Shown here: positions 53,710 through 62,426 of the stretch, piece after piece
Position numbering within the stretch: the first letter of the stretch is position 1
Layout of the letters: each line of letters starts with the position of its first letter
Assembly (NCBI RefSeq): GCF_965204935.1
Contig: NZ_CBDBFO010000002.1
Direction: 5' to 3' (one strand)
DNA length: 64,000 nucleotides
Source of the DNA: Hoeflea_A sp965204935
Lineage (GTDB): Bacteria; Pseudomonadota; Alphaproteobacteria; Rhizobiales; Rhizobiaceae
Made by a program: the position numbers and the translations under genes
Notes under the pieces: model-generated
The model's database searches: none
What the model saw: only the letters and a program-made list of their open reading frames with translations
What the model was told of the DNA's origin: nothing

Positions 53710-54252
53710 TTGCGTGCACCGGTTGATTCGACCATATTGCAGCAAAACAGCCATCGCGGCCGAGGTTGGTTCTTGCCCTATCAGTTGTTGCTGCCTCCCC
53801 TGCTTCTTGCCGGACCGTTTTTTCTGGCGCTGGGCCTGACATTGCCGCTGGTGCGATTTGAGAAGCTCTATTTTTTTGAAGAAACCCCGTCCCTGATCGG
53901 GATCGTCACCACCCTGTGGCGCGACGGCAGCATCATGCTGGCGTTCCTCGTGGCCCTTTTTTCCGTGTTGTTTCCGATCGCCAAGATACTGGTCGTCTTT
54001 TTCGAGGCCGCCGCGCGCGGCAATGGGTCAGCGCGGCCTGGCGTCCTGAGCGGGTTCATTCCGCTTCTTTCCAAATGGTCGATGATGGATGTCTTGCTTG
54101 TTGCGCTGGTGATCGTTGCGGCCAAGACAAGCGGCGTCGCGGATGCCTTCACGCAACCGGGCCTGTGGTTTTACGCGGGCTCAGCCCTGTCGGTGACAGT
54201 GGCGCACTGGATGTTGCAGGCGCATAACAATGCGCCCCCGCGCGGCGGTTGA
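53710..54252 (+). CDS. PqiA-domain inner-membrane protein
   Basis: Up to 180 residues. Four hydrophobic segments (LLLPPLLLAGPFFLALGLTL; IMLAFLVALFSVLFPIAKIL; MDVLLVALVIVAA; a final one near LWFYAGSALSVTVAHWML) with the PqiA-like KWSMMDVLLVAL signature. PqiA proteins sit beside MCE lipid-transport systems in enterics; stand-alone single-domain versions like this are uncharacterised. The start is uncertain: the frame opens at a TTG (53710), with further TTG codons at 53737 and 53773. Convergent with sciP. Confidence 0.75.
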   Translation: MRAPVDSTILQQNSHRGRGWFLPYQLLLPPLLLAGPFFLALGLTLPLVRFEKLYFFEETPSLIGIVTTLWRDGSIMLAFLVALFSVLFPIAKILVVFFEAAARGNGSARPGVLSGFIPLLSKWSMMDVLLVALVIVAAKTSGVADAFTQPGLWFYAGSALSVTVAHWMLQAHNNAPPRGG

Positions 54253-54312
54253 ATTCAACTTGTTTTAGGGGATGGTTTTACCGAAACCGGCCTGATGGCG
54301 GCCGGTTGGACT

Positions 54313-54588
54313 TTAGTGGCGGTACTGCTGGATGCGTGTCGTGCGCAATCCGGCAAGGCCATGTGCGTCGATCGACGCCTGCCAGGAGAGAAATTCCTCA
54401 ACGGTCAGCGTATAGCGCTCGCAAGCCTCTTCGAGGCTCAGCAAACCGCCTCTGACAGCCGCGACCACTTCCGCCTTGCGGCGGATGACCCAGCGACGCG
54501 TGGTGCTGGGCGGAAGGTCGGCGATTGTCAGCGGACTGCCGTCCGGGCCAATCACGTACTTTATTCTCGGTCTTACCATTTCGGTCAT
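54313..54588 (-). CDS. sciP: CtrA inhibitor SciP (DUF1153)
   Basis: 91 residues. In Caulobacter SciP binds CtrA and blocks RNA polymerase recruitment at CtrA-activated promoters. It has the conserved N-terminus VRPRIKYVIGPDGSPLTIADLPP, then a helix-turn-helix (RRKAEVVAAVRGGLLSLEEA, YTLTVEEFLSWQASIDAHG). Start chosen at MTEMV. A GANTC site (54591-54595) lies three bases upstream of the ATG. It is the third CtrA-pathway gene within 4 kb. Confidence 0.94.
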   Translation of the reverse strand: MTEMVRPRIKYVIGPDGSPLTIADLPPSTTRRWVIRRKAEVVAAVRGGLLSLEEACERYTLTVEEFLSWQASIDAHGLAGLRTTRIQQYRH

Positions 54589-54643
54589 TGGACTCTCTGT
54601 ACACACTCAAAGACCTAACTCCCGACACCATACCGATTGAGGT

Positions 54644-54658
54644 TTAAAGATTGTCTAA
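54644..54658. promoter_or_regulatory. CtrA-like box between sciP and mnmA, one mismatch
   Basis: TTAA (54644-54647), seven bases, CTAA (54655-54658). One mismatch from the CtrA consensus, about 55 bases upstream of the sciP start in the divergent spacer. SciP is a known CtrA target in Caulobacter, so the site is plausible but weak. Confidence 0.35.
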
Positions 54659-54812
54659 ACAAACCGCCGCAACTTTATACAACGTTGCGTAACGGTCTTT
54701 TGAGCGGCCTGAACCGCAATGAGAGCATTCGCAGTAGATCGGAACTTGCCGCCGCCCGGGCAATTGCATATATCATTGCCGAAAGCTTGATTGGCGCCTT
54801 TAACGCCTTTGA

Positions 54813-56024
54813 ATGCGGAAAAAGAACTTGAACACTCTTGATATCGACAAGAAGCCTCAAGAGACCCGGGTTGTCGTCGCCATGTCGGGCGGCGTCGATT
54901 CATCCGTTGTTGCCGGCCTGTTGAAGCGCGAGGGCTATGACGTGGTCGGCGTCACCCTGCAGCTCTACGATCACGGCGCCGCCGTGCACCGCGCCGGCTC
55001 CTGCTGCGCGGGCCAGGATATTGATGATGCGCGACGGGTTTCCGAGACGCTCGGCGTTCCGCACTACGTGCTTGATTACGAGCAGCGTTTCCGCGAGGCC
55101 GTCATCAATCCCTTCGCGGAAAGCTATGTGGCCGGCGAGACGCCGATTCCCTGCGTTGCGTGCAACCAGACCGTCAAGTTCGCCGATCTTTTGAAGACGG
55201 CCCGCGAGCTCGGCGCCGATGCGCTGGCGACGGGCCACTATATCCGCTCGCGGCCAAACGGCGCTCACCGCTCGCTATATCGTCCAATCGATTGCGACAA
55301 GGACCAGAGCTATTTCCTGTTCGCAACGACACAGGAGCAGATCGACTATCTGCGTTTTCCGCTCGGCAACATGTCCAAGGCGGAGACGCGGGCGCTGGCA
55401 GCCAGTATGGGACTGAACGTGGCCGAAAAGGCGGAAAGCCAGGACATCTGTTTCGTGCCGCAGGGCAAGTATAGCGACGTCATCACCAAGCTGAGGCCTG
55501 AAGCGGCGCGACCCGGGATGATCGTTCATATCGACGGGCGCGTGCTTGGCCGGCATGACGGCATCATGCACTACACGATCGGGCAGCGCCGCGGCATCGG
55601 TGTCGCGGTGGGTGAGCCGCTCTACGTTGTTCATCTCGATGCGCCAGGGGCGCAGGTCGTTGTCGGTCCGCGTTCGGCGCTGGAAACACATCGCCTTTTC
55701 CTGCGCGACATCAACTGGCTCGGTGACGGACCGGTGTCGGATCTGCCGTCGGACGGTTTCGCCTGCTTTGCCAAGGTTCGTTCCACACGTCCGCCGCGTC
55801 CGGCAACCGCGTGGTTCCGTGACGGGACGCTGATGGTTGAACTCTCAGAGGGCGAGGCCGGGATCGCCCCGGGCCAGGCCTGCGTGCTCTATTCGAGCGA
55901 TGGCGACGATGCACGTGTCTTCGGTGGTGGCTTCATCGACCGGACAGAACGCACGAAGGACGCGGAAAGGCTGCTGCAGACGCTCCTTTCACAGGACAGG
56001 CCGGCTGTAACCGCTCAGGCCTGA
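54813..56024 (+). CDS. mnmA: tRNA-specific 2-thiouridylase MnmA
   Basis: 403 residues. It thiolates U34 of tRNAs for Lys, Glu and Gln. It has the PP-loop VAMSGGVDSSVVAGLL and the two catalytic cysteines in IPCVACNQTVKF and ESQDICFVPQGKY. An in-frame TTG at 54828 (NTLDIDKK) matches the start I recall for rhizobial relatives and may be the real one. It is divergent from sciP and convergent with the DegT-type aminotransferase gene. Confidence 0.94.
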   Translation: MRKKNLNTLDIDKKPQETRVVVAMSGGVDSSVVAGLLKREGYDVVGVTLQLYDHGAAVHRAGSCCAGQDIDDARRVSETLGVPHYVLDYEQRFREAVINPFAESYVAGETPIPCVACNQTVKFADLLKTARELGADALATGHYIRSRPNGAHRSLYRPIDCDKDQSYFLFATTQEQIDYLRFPLGNMSKAETRALAASMGLNVAEKAESQDICFVPQGKYSDVITKLRPEAARPGMIVHIDGRVLGRHDGIMHYTIGQRRGIGVAVGEPLYVVHLDAPGAQVVVGPRSALETHRLFLRDINWLGDGPVSDLPSDGFACFAKVRSTRPPRPATAWFRDGTLMVELSEGEAGIAPGQACVLYSSDGDDARVFGGGFIDRTERTKDAERLLQTLLSQDRPAVTAQA

Positions 56025-56043
56025 TCAGGCCGATCGCTCCAAT

Positions 56044-56070
56044 GAAAAAGGCCGGCACAAGCGCCGGCCT
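56044..56070 (-). terminator. Terminator between mnmA and the DegT gene
   Basis: Perfect 8-bp stem AGGCCGGC/GCCGGCCT (56049-56056, 56063-56070) with a 6-base loop. On the minus strand it is followed by TTTTT (56045-56049), so it ends the aminotransferase transcript. It may also slow plus-strand transcription from mnmA. Confidence 0.85.
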
Positions 56071-56097
56071 CATCCAGAATATGATAATCCGTCCTCG

Positions 56098-57237
56098 CTA
56101 CTCGGCGGCAACCGCCTGGCGTGCGGAGACGAAAGCGATGATGGTTTCGATAATGCGGTCCTGGTCGCTGCGCTGCAGGTAGGGGTGCATCGGCAGACAC
56201 AGAATCGAGTTGGGCAGTTGCTCGGTCACAGCCATTTCGCCCGGCCCCTTGGGATAGTGCGCATAGGCCGGCTGCTGATGCAGCGGTTTGACATAGTAGA
56301 TGACGGACGGAATGCCCTTTTCGCCGAGATGCGCCTTGAGCGCATCGCGATCGACGGTCTCTATCGCGAACTGAGCCCATGCCGAGACCAGTCCGTCGGG
56401 CGTTTTGGGAACGCGTACATAGTCTTTGAGGTTTTCGCGATAATAGTCGGCGACTTGCTGACGCGAGGCGAGTTCATCGTCAAAGATGGCAAGCTTTTCC
56501 AGAAGCACGGCGGCCTGGATCGTATCGAGGCGCGAGTTCAGACCGACATGGATATTGTCGTACTGACTTTCACCCTTGCCGTGGAAGGCGTAGGAGCGAA
56601 GTTTCTCCATCACCGCGTCATCATCGGTGAACATGGCACCGCCATCACCATAACAGCCGAGCGGTTTGGCGGGATAAAAGCTCGTGGCAGCGACATGGCC
56701 GAAGGACCCGCAACGCCCGTCCGGTGTCGCGCCGCCGATGCTCTGGGCGGCATCGGACAGAACATAAAGGCCGTGCCTGTGGCAGATGGTGTCAATTGCC
56801 GGGTAATCGGCGGGGGTGCCGAAAAGGTCGACGGGAATCACTGCCTTCGGCGCCAGTTTGCCCTCCGCCTTGACGGCCTCGATCGCTTCCTCGAGGCGGG
56901 CGGGGTCGATATTGTAGGTCTCGTGGGTGATCTCGACGAAGACCGGTGTTGCGCCGGTCAGCGCCACGACCTCGGCGGTCGCCGCGAATGTGAAGGACGG
57001 AACGAACACCGCATCGCCAGGGCCGATTTTCCATGCCATCAACGGGATGAGCAGCGCATCCGTCCCGTTGGCACAGCCGATGGCGTGCTTGACGCCCAGA
57101 TAATCGGCTATCTTCGCCTCGAATTCCGAAACCTCGGGGCCGAGAATGTAACGGCCTTCACTCAGAACCTTCGAGACGGCCTGCTCTATGCGCCCGCCAA
57201 TGCGCGCCCTCTGCGCGGCAAGATCGATAAACTGCAT
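56098..57237 (-). CDS. DegT/DnrJ/EryC1 sugar aminotransferase, WbpE/WlbC-like
   Basis: 379 residues. PLP enzyme aminating a keto sugar nucleotide. The PLP lysine is Lys191 in SFYPAKPLGCYGDGGA, with the aspartate in DAAQSIGG and the N-terminal GRYILGPEVSEFE. These stretches closely resemble WbpE of Pseudomonas, which makes the 3-amino group of UDP-GlcNAc(3NAc)A. It follows a Gfo/Idh/MocA dehydrogenase gene on the same strand, the partner such a pathway needs, though 267 bases separate them. Confidence 0.9.
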   Translation of the reverse strand: MQFIDLAAQRARIGGRIEQAVSKVLSEGRYILGPEVSEFEAKIADYLGVKHAIGCANGTDALLIPLMAWKIGPGDAVFVPSFTFAATAEVVALTGATPVFVEITHETYNIDPARLEEAIEAVKAEGKLAPKAVIPVDLFGTPADYPAIDTICHRHGLYVLSDAAQSIGGATPDGRCGSFGHVAATSFYPAKPLGCYGDGGAMFTDDDAVMEKLRSYAFHGKGESQYDNIHVGLNSRLDTIQAAVLLEKLAIFDDELASRQQVADYYRENLKDYVRVPKTPDGLVSAWAQFAIETVDRDALKAHLGEKGIPSVIYYVKPLHQQPAYAHYPKGPGEMAVTEQLPNSILCLPMHPYLQRSDQDRIIETIIAFVSARQAVAAE

Positions 57238-57504
57238 GCTTTAATTTGTCCCCCTGCGGAAAACACTGATGGTCGCCCGTGGAAAAGTCAATCTACACTC
57301 AGCAACCAGCGGCATGTCTGCAGTTATCCGGGCCCCAACACGCCGGATAACTGCAACCCCGCCAACAATAACGCTGAATCCCTTCAAATCTAGCTAATAC
57401 GCTGTCATTACACATATTTCTACCCCACAAACTTCACACAAAAGCGCAGTTTGTAACCGCAGGTGATCGCCGGTTCAGGGTCAGATTACGCAAAAACGGG
57501 GAAA

Positions 57505-58464
57505 TCAGTCATGCGCGACGGTGCCCGCCGAAAGGATGCGGATGACAGCCAAACCTTCCTCGGCCGGGGTTCGCGCGGCAGATCCGGTGCGGATGCAGTC
57601 GATGAAATGCTGGATTTCACGGGTCAGGGGCAGGCCGTCGGGAACTGCGACAAAGCGCGGATCCGCCGTTTCGAACTCCAGGCCCGCGTCACCCTTCCAC
57701 ACCTTGTGTTCATAGACGGCGAGTTTCTCACCCCACGGGGCGACATCGTCGAAAACCGCCATCGCCTTGTCGCCGATGACCACCAGCCGCCGCTCCCGGT
57801 AGGGATTGAGGCGCGAGGCAAAGACATGGCTGCGAATGCCGCCCGGGAAGGCGAGGTGCAGGTGGGCGAAGTCGCTGAGATGATTGAGCACGGCGGAACC
57901 TTCGCCGCGAATGTGGCTGGGCTCTTCGCCGGTGAGCGCGATGATCAGCGAAAGATCGTGCGGCGCGATGTCCCAGAGCGCATCGTTCTCTGCGTGAAAC
58001 TTGCCGAGTCCGACACGATGCGAATGGATGTACTGGATGGTTCCGAGCGCGCCGCTCGAGACCATCTCGGCCAGGGCCTCGAAAGCCGGATGAAAGCGCA
58101 GTACATGCCCGGTCATGACTGTAACGCCCGCGGCCTTGCCGGCGTCGACCACCTTTTGCGCATCGTCGACATTGAGCGCGATGGGCTTTTCGACCAGAAC
58201 GTGTTTGCCCGCCGCGATCGCTTTCAATGCCGTTTGCGCGTGCAACTGCGGGGGCAGGGCGAGGACCACCGCCTCGATGGCGGGATCGGCGAGGATTGAA
58301 TCAACATCGCGCACCGGAACGCCGAACGCATCGGCTAGCACCTGAGCGCGGGCGTCATCGGCATCGGCGAGGGCGGCGAGGGCGCCGAGCTCATTCAGGG
58401 TCCGGACGTGGTTCTTGCCCCAGTAACCGCAGCCGATAACGGCGATGGCCGGATTGGTCTTCAT
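57505..58464 (-). CDS. Gfo/Idh/MocA oxidoreductase, WlbA/WbpB-like
   Basis: 319 residues. NAD-dependent sugar dehydrogenase fold: AVIGCGYWGKNHVRTLNELG at the N-terminus, the catalytic lysine in HVLVEKPIAL (92-94 EKP), and substrate residues in GHVLRFHPAF and WDIAPHDLSL. The GCGYWGKN start and downstream DegT gene suggest a 3-dehydrogenase acting on a UDP-HexNAc. The acyltransferase that would complete the pathway is not in the window. The ATG at 58464 is used; a TTG at 58482 is in frame. Confidence 0.88.
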   Translation of the reverse strand: MKTNPAIAVIGCGYWGKNHVRTLNELGALAALADADDARAQVLADAFGVPVRDVDSILADPAIEAVVLALPPQLHAQTALKAIAAGKHVLVEKPIALNVDDAQKVVDAGKAAGVTVMTGHVLRFHPAFEALAEMVSSGALGTIQYIHSHRVGLGKFHAENDALWDIAPHDLSLIIALTGEEPSHIRGEGSAVLNHLSDFAHLHLAFPGGIRSHVFASRLNPYRERRLVVIGDKAMAVFDDVAPWGEKLAVYEHKVWKGDAGLEFETADPRFVAVPDGLPLTREIQHFIDCIRTGSAARTPAEEGLAVIRILSAGTVAHD

Positions 58465-58610
58465 TGCTTCATTCTGTGCCAAATTGGACGTCGTGGCGAT
58501 GCCTTATCGGCAGCGGGCCGGGCACGCAAGTGTCGGACACCAAAATGTGCAAGCTTTTGCTTGACACCAACGAGCCTGCGCCATTATATCGCGCCGTTCC
58601 TTACCGGTAT

Positions 58611-58687
58611 GGCGGGGTAGCTCAGGTGGTTAGAGCAGCGGAATCATAATCCGCGTGTCGGGGGTTCGAGTCCCTCTCCCGCTACCA
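58611..58687 (+). tRNA. tRNA-Met (CAT), elongator type
   Basis: A 77-base cloverleaf with encoded CCA. The acceptor stem starts GGCGGGG (58611-58617); the D-arm begins GCTC. The anticodon stem GCGGA/TCCGC closes the loop ATCATAA with anticodon CAT, and the T-arm contains GTTCGAGTC. G1 pairs with T72 as a wobble, so this is not the initiator form. Elongator tRNA-Met fits best; tRNA-Ile with lysidine-modified CAT is the alternative. Confidence 0.95.
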
Positions 58688-58907
58688 ACTTAACGCAATT
58701 CTTTCAATTGTTTGATTTGATGACGGTGCTTTTGTCGCGTCGCTCAACCATTCAACTGCGGATTCGTCGGCAAGCAAAAGGCCTGTTTGAAACGAGCGCT
58801 TAATGAACCTCCCCACACAGGCGGTCGATTTCATCCCGTCCCATCGGTGTCGATAAAGCCGCGCAGCCAGTGTGGATAGAAAGCTGTTCTCTCCGACACG
58901 CCTGTTT
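58688..58907. other. Spacer after tRNA-Met, no gene seen
   Basis: 220 bases between the tRNA and the end of the AraC regulator gene. No integrase, no copy of the tRNA 3' end and no coding frame are visible. Confidence 0.4.
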
Positions 58908-59783
58908 TCACAGGCGTTCGTCCTTCAGAAGACGTATCTGCCGGGTGCCCACCAAATCATAGATGACATTGCGGACATCGCTGGGCGGGACTCCCATTTT
59001 CGAGCGAAAGAACCGGGTGAAATGCGATTGTGCGCTGAAGCCGAGGGTTTCGGAGATATCCGCGAGACTGCGGTCCCTGGACGACAACTCGACCATCGCC
59101 GCTTCAATGCAGAGCGCGTCCAGATAAACCCTCGGAGACACGCCGATGCATGACCTGAACTGCTCGTAAAAGCGCGATCTGGAAAGTCCGGCATGAGATG
59201 CCACCTCGTCAAGTTCAAGCGTCTTGTTCGCATGATCGCGCATGAACTTCGCGGCTTTTCTGATGCGGTAGTCTATCTGCCGCTTTGGTTGCGGAAGCTG
59301 GTATCCCAGAGACTGATCGCAGAATCTGTTGACGATTTCGCGCATCAGCGACAGCAGCAGATCTTCCAGAAACTCTTCCTGTCCGATGGAGTCGCGAATG
59401 AGGTCGGCAATTTCGTGTGCCAGTCTCCGAATATCGTCGGACACCCGACCGTTCGTGTCCGCGAACAGTGAGTTGGTTCGGCCCAAGGTGATGCTCTTGT
59501 CGACCATCCCGAGCCACACCGGCTCCAGATAGAGAGCCAGGAGCACGGTGGCGGGCGCTTTCGATACGCGAGGATTCTGGTGGGGGACCCAAGGATTCAC
59601 CGTGACCATCTGGTCATCGGTGATCGGAGCAACTTCGCCTCCGACGTCGTAAAACCCGTCTGCTCCATCGATCTTGATCAACACGTGAAGCTGGGAGTGC
59701 GCGTGCTCGCTTACCGGTTCATCCGCACTCAAAAGCGCGACTCTGCCGAAGCGGCCCACAAATACGCCTAGAGCCTTGGACAT
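58908..59783 (-). CDS. AraC-family transcriptional regulator
   Basis: 291 residues. The N-terminal half is a cupin-like ligand-binding domain (HAHSQLHVLIKIDGADGFYDVGG, VNPWVPHQNPRV). The C-terminal 100 residues hold the double helix-turn-helix (LDEVASHAGLSRSRFYEQFR and LADISETLGFSAQSHFTRFFR). It is divergent from the aldehyde dehydrogenase operon, about 140 bases between starts, and is the likely regulator of that operon. The effector is unknown. Confidence 0.9.
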   Translation of the reverse strand: MSKALGVFVGRFGRVALLSADEPVSEHAHSQLHVLIKIDGADGFYDVGGEVAPITDDQMVTVNPWVPHQNPRVSKAPATVLLALYLEPVWLGMVDKSITLGRTNSLFADTNGRVSDDIRRLAHEIADLIRDSIGQEEFLEDLLLSLMREIVNRFCDQSLGYQLPQPKRQIDYRIRKAAKFMRDHANKTLELDEVASHAGLSRSRFYEQFRSCIGVSPRVYLDALCIEAAMVELSSRDRSLADISETLGFSAQSHFTRFFRSKMGVPPSDVRNVIYDLVGTRQIRLLKDERL

Positions 59784-59924
59784 GATCCAACCCTAACATT
59801 ATCGGACAAATTGGTAAATTCAGGAACTGGGCGGCAAAGACAGAAAGGCGCAGGCCTGCAACATTTCCCTCATCTTGGCGACACCCGGATTCCGGAGCGC
59901 CATCAGGATGTGGAGGAGATTGGC

Positions 59925-61397
59925 ATGCCGCATGAGCTGCCGGCGTTTTTGAAAACGGAATGTCTTGTCGGCGGGGCATGGGTCAGATCGAATACCGGCG
60001 GCACTGTTGCGGTCACCGATCCCGCTACCGGAGAAACACTGGCACATGTTCCGCGAATGGCGCGCGCCGATGTCGTCGAGGCCATCGCGGCCGCTGACGC
60101 CGCGTTTCCCAAATGGAAGGCACTCACCGCAGCCGCCCGTGCCAATGTCCTCGACGCCTGGGCGGCAAAGATGCGCGAAAACGCGAATGACCTGGCCCGC
60201 CTTCTCACGCTGGAACAGGGCAAGGCCATCGCCGAGTCTCGTGCGGAAGTTGAATATGCCGCCAGTTTCCTTTCCTGGTTCGCCGGAGAAGGAAAGCGCA
60301 TCTACGGCGACACGATGCCGGCCCACCGGGCTGATTCACGCATTCTGGTGACGCGTCAGCCGTTGGGTGTGTGCGGAGGCATCACGCCTTGGAACTTTCC
60401 ATCCGCCATGGTGACCCGCAAGGCGGCCCCGGCCCTTGCCGCGGGCAATTGCATGGTGCTGAAGCCGGCAGAAACAACGCCGCTTTCAGCGCTCGCCATT
60501 GCCGCGCTGGCCGTCGAGGCGGGAGTTCCGCCAGGGGTATTCAATGTGGTCACCGGTGCGCGCGAAGATGCGCCCGAAATCGGAGACACACTGGTTTCCA
60601 GCCCGTTGGTCAGGAAAATCGGCTTTACCGGTTCAACGGCGGTCGGAAAGTATCTCATGCAATCGTGCGCCAACGACCTCACAAAGGTGAGCCTCGAACT
60701 CGGCGGCAATGCGGCCTTTATCGTCTTCGATGACGCTGACTTCGATGCCGCCCTGGCCGGCGCGGAAGTCTGCAAGTACCGGAATTCCGGGCAGACATGC
60801 ATTTCGGCCAACAGAATACTTGTCCAGTCCGGTCTTCATGACAGGTTTGTCGACGCGCTGGCACAATGTGCCGCGGGACTGAAACCGGGGCACGGCATGG
60901 ATGAAGGCGTCACGCAAGGCCCCCTCATCGAGGAACGGGCGCTGGAGAAGGTCGAGCGTCTTGTCGCCGATGCGCTGGAAAAGGGCGCACGCCTGATCAC
61001 CGGCGGGAAGCGCCATTCGCTCGGCGGCACATTCTATGAACCGACGGTCCTGTGCGACGTCACGACCGAGATGGCTATCGCGCACGAAGAGGTCTTCGGC
61101 CCAGTCGCCGCCATCATGCGCTTCGAACGGGAAGCCGATGCAATCGCGCTGGCGAACGCAACGCCCTACGGATTGGCCGGCTATTTCTACAGCCGCGATG
61201 TCGGGCGGATCTTCCGCGTCGCCGAGGCGCTCGACGTCGGTATTGTTGGCGTCAATACCGGACTGATTTCCACAGAGATCGCTCCCTTCGGAGGAACCAA
61301 GCAGTCCGGTATCGGGCGCGAAGGATCCAAATACGGCATCGATGACTGGACAGAGTTAAAATACATCTGCGTTTCGGGGATCGGAGAAGCTGCATGA
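59925..61397 (+). CDS. Aldehyde dehydrogenase, succinate-semialdehyde dehydrogenase-like
   Basis: 490 residues. It oxidises an aldehyde to the acid with NAD(P)+. The general base Glu258 (SLELGGNAAFIVFDDAD) and nucleophile Cys292 (YRNSGQTCISANRILV) are intact, with FTGST at 234-238 and TPWNFPSAMVTRKAAPALAAG. These match the GabD subgroup most closely. Start at MPHELP with GGAGGAG six bases before the ATG; a longer frame adds 38 residues out of character. First gene of a four-gene operon; it overlaps the next by four bases. Confidence 0.92.
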   Translation: MPHELPAFLKTECLVGGAWVRSNTGGTVAVTDPATGETLAHVPRMARADVVEAIAAADAAFPKWKALTAAARANVLDAWAAKMRENANDLARLLTLEQGKAIAESRAEVEYAASFLSWFAGEGKRIYGDTMPAHRADSRILVTRQPLGVCGGITPWNFPSAMVTRKAAPALAAGNCMVLKPAETTPLSALAIAALAVEAGVPPGVFNVVTGAREDAPEIGDTLVSSPLVRKIGFTGSTAVGKYLMQSCANDLTKVSLELGGNAAFIVFDDADFDAALAGAEVCKYRNSGQTCISANRILVQSGLHDRFVDALAQCAAGLKPGHGMDEGVTQGPLIEERALEKVERLVADALEKGARLITGGKRHSLGGTFYEPTVLCDVTTEMAIAHEEVFGPVAAIMRFEREADAIALANATPYGLAGYFYSRDVGRIFRVAEALDVGIVGVNTGLISTEIAPFGGTKQSGIGREGSKYGIDDWTELKYICVSGIGEAA

Positions 61398-61720
61398 TCG
61401 TCGAGGAGCGTATCTACACCCTGCATGTCGGCAAAGTTCCCGAATACCTGTCGCTCTACGAAGCGGAGGGACTTGAAGTTCAAAAGGGCATCCTCGGCAG
61501 GATGATCGGTTACTTTCAGGTCGAGTGCGGGCCGCAAAACCAGATTGTCCATCTGTGGGCCTACCGGGACTTTCAGGAAAGGGCAGAGCGTCGCAAAGAG
61601 CTCGCTTCCAGCCCCGTCTGGCAGGAATACGTCAAGAAAATCAGGCCGCTGGTCCTGCATCAGGAAAACAAGATTCTCACGCCGGCAGCATTCGCGCCAA
61701 TGTCCTTCGAGGCACCATAG
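61394..61720 (+). CDS. NIPSNAP-family protein
   Basis: 108 residues, a ferredoxin-like dimeric alpha-beta barrel of the NIPSNAP type (EERIYTLHVGKVPEYLSLYE, IVHLWAYRDFQERAERRKEL, WQEYVKKIRPLV). Bacterial members occur in catabolic operons, sometimes as small-molecule-binding or isomerase-like proteins, but are poorly characterised. Coupled to the aldehyde dehydrogenase gene by an ATGA overlap, which argues for a shared pathway. Confidence 0.88.
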   Translation: MIVEERIYTLHVGKVPEYLSLYEAEGLEVQKGILGRMIGYFQVECGPQNQIVHLWAYRDFQERAERRKELASSPVWQEYVKKIRPLVLHQENKILTPAAFAPMSFEAP

Positions 61721-61745
61721 AGCGCGGTAGCGGAGACGAGAAACC

Positions 61746-62426
61746 ATGAACGCAAGTCAAGAAAACATGCCGTTCGAACTGAGGTTGTACGAGGATACGC
61801 CATTTGCCGGCGATGAGGTTCACTATAGCGAAGCTGTGCCGAGAGCCCTTTACGTCTCCGCTGGCAGCATTCGCGTGAACGGTACGGAATATCCGGAAGA
61901 CGAGGGCCTGGTGTCGACCGACCCGCTCTCGGTTCACGCCGGCAGTAACGGTGCCACTATCTGGCGGTGGGAAGTTGCCTCATCGACTGTTCCGAGGATC
62001 ACCAACGGCTCGCGAAGCACGCTGCGCCTTTGGGGTGGCATCAATCCGTCTCTCATTGCCGACGAATTGCTGATCCGGCTCGACAGCGTCGCATTTCCGC
62101 CGGAGGGCACGGCTCTGCTTCACACGCATCAGGGACCCGGAATCCGGTGCCTTCGCGAGGGATCGATCAGGATCGATACCGAGGGCAGCACCGCGTCCTA
62201 TTGCCCGGGCGGCGCGTGGTTCGAGGGCGGTCCGGAACCCGTCTTTGCGCAAGCCGCAACCGACCGGCCAAGCCGGTTCATCCGTGCCATGGTACTGCCG
62301 CAGTCGCTGCTGGGCGCTTCGTCCATTCGCTACGTCAACGATGAGGATCGGGGCAAACGGAAATCCCAGTCTTACCGGGTGTTTTGCGAAACATCGATCA
62401 GCCTCAATCGAGGTGCGGGTCAATGA
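61746..62426 (+). CDS. Cupin-like protein
   Basis: 226 residues with two cupin-like halves: an N-terminal one (ALYVSAGSIRVNGTEYPEDEG) and a C-terminal one with LLHTHQGPGIRCLREGSIRI and YCPGGAWFEGGPEPVFA. The HxH pair of motif 1 is present, but the Glu and the motif 2 His are displaced or missing, so metal binding is uncertain. No closer family recognised. It lies 25 bases after the NIPSNAP gene and overlaps the ThDP enzyme gene by four bases. Confidence 0.75.
   Translation: MNASQENMPFELRLYEDTPFAGDEVHYSEAVPRALYVSAGSIRVNGTEYPEDEGLVSTDPLSVHAGSNGATIWRWEVASSTVPRITNGSRSTLRLWGGINPSLIADELLIRLDSVAFPPEGTALLHTHQGPGIRCLREGSIRIDTEGSTASYCPGGAWFEGGPEPVFAQAATDRPSRFIRAMVLPQSLLGASSIRYVNDEDRGKRKSQSYRVFCETSISLNRGAGQ

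Noticed and set aside
58611..58687. tRNA-Met as an att site of an integrated element
   Set aside because: No second copy of the tRNA 3' end and no integrase gene are visible in the 5.3 kb that follow.
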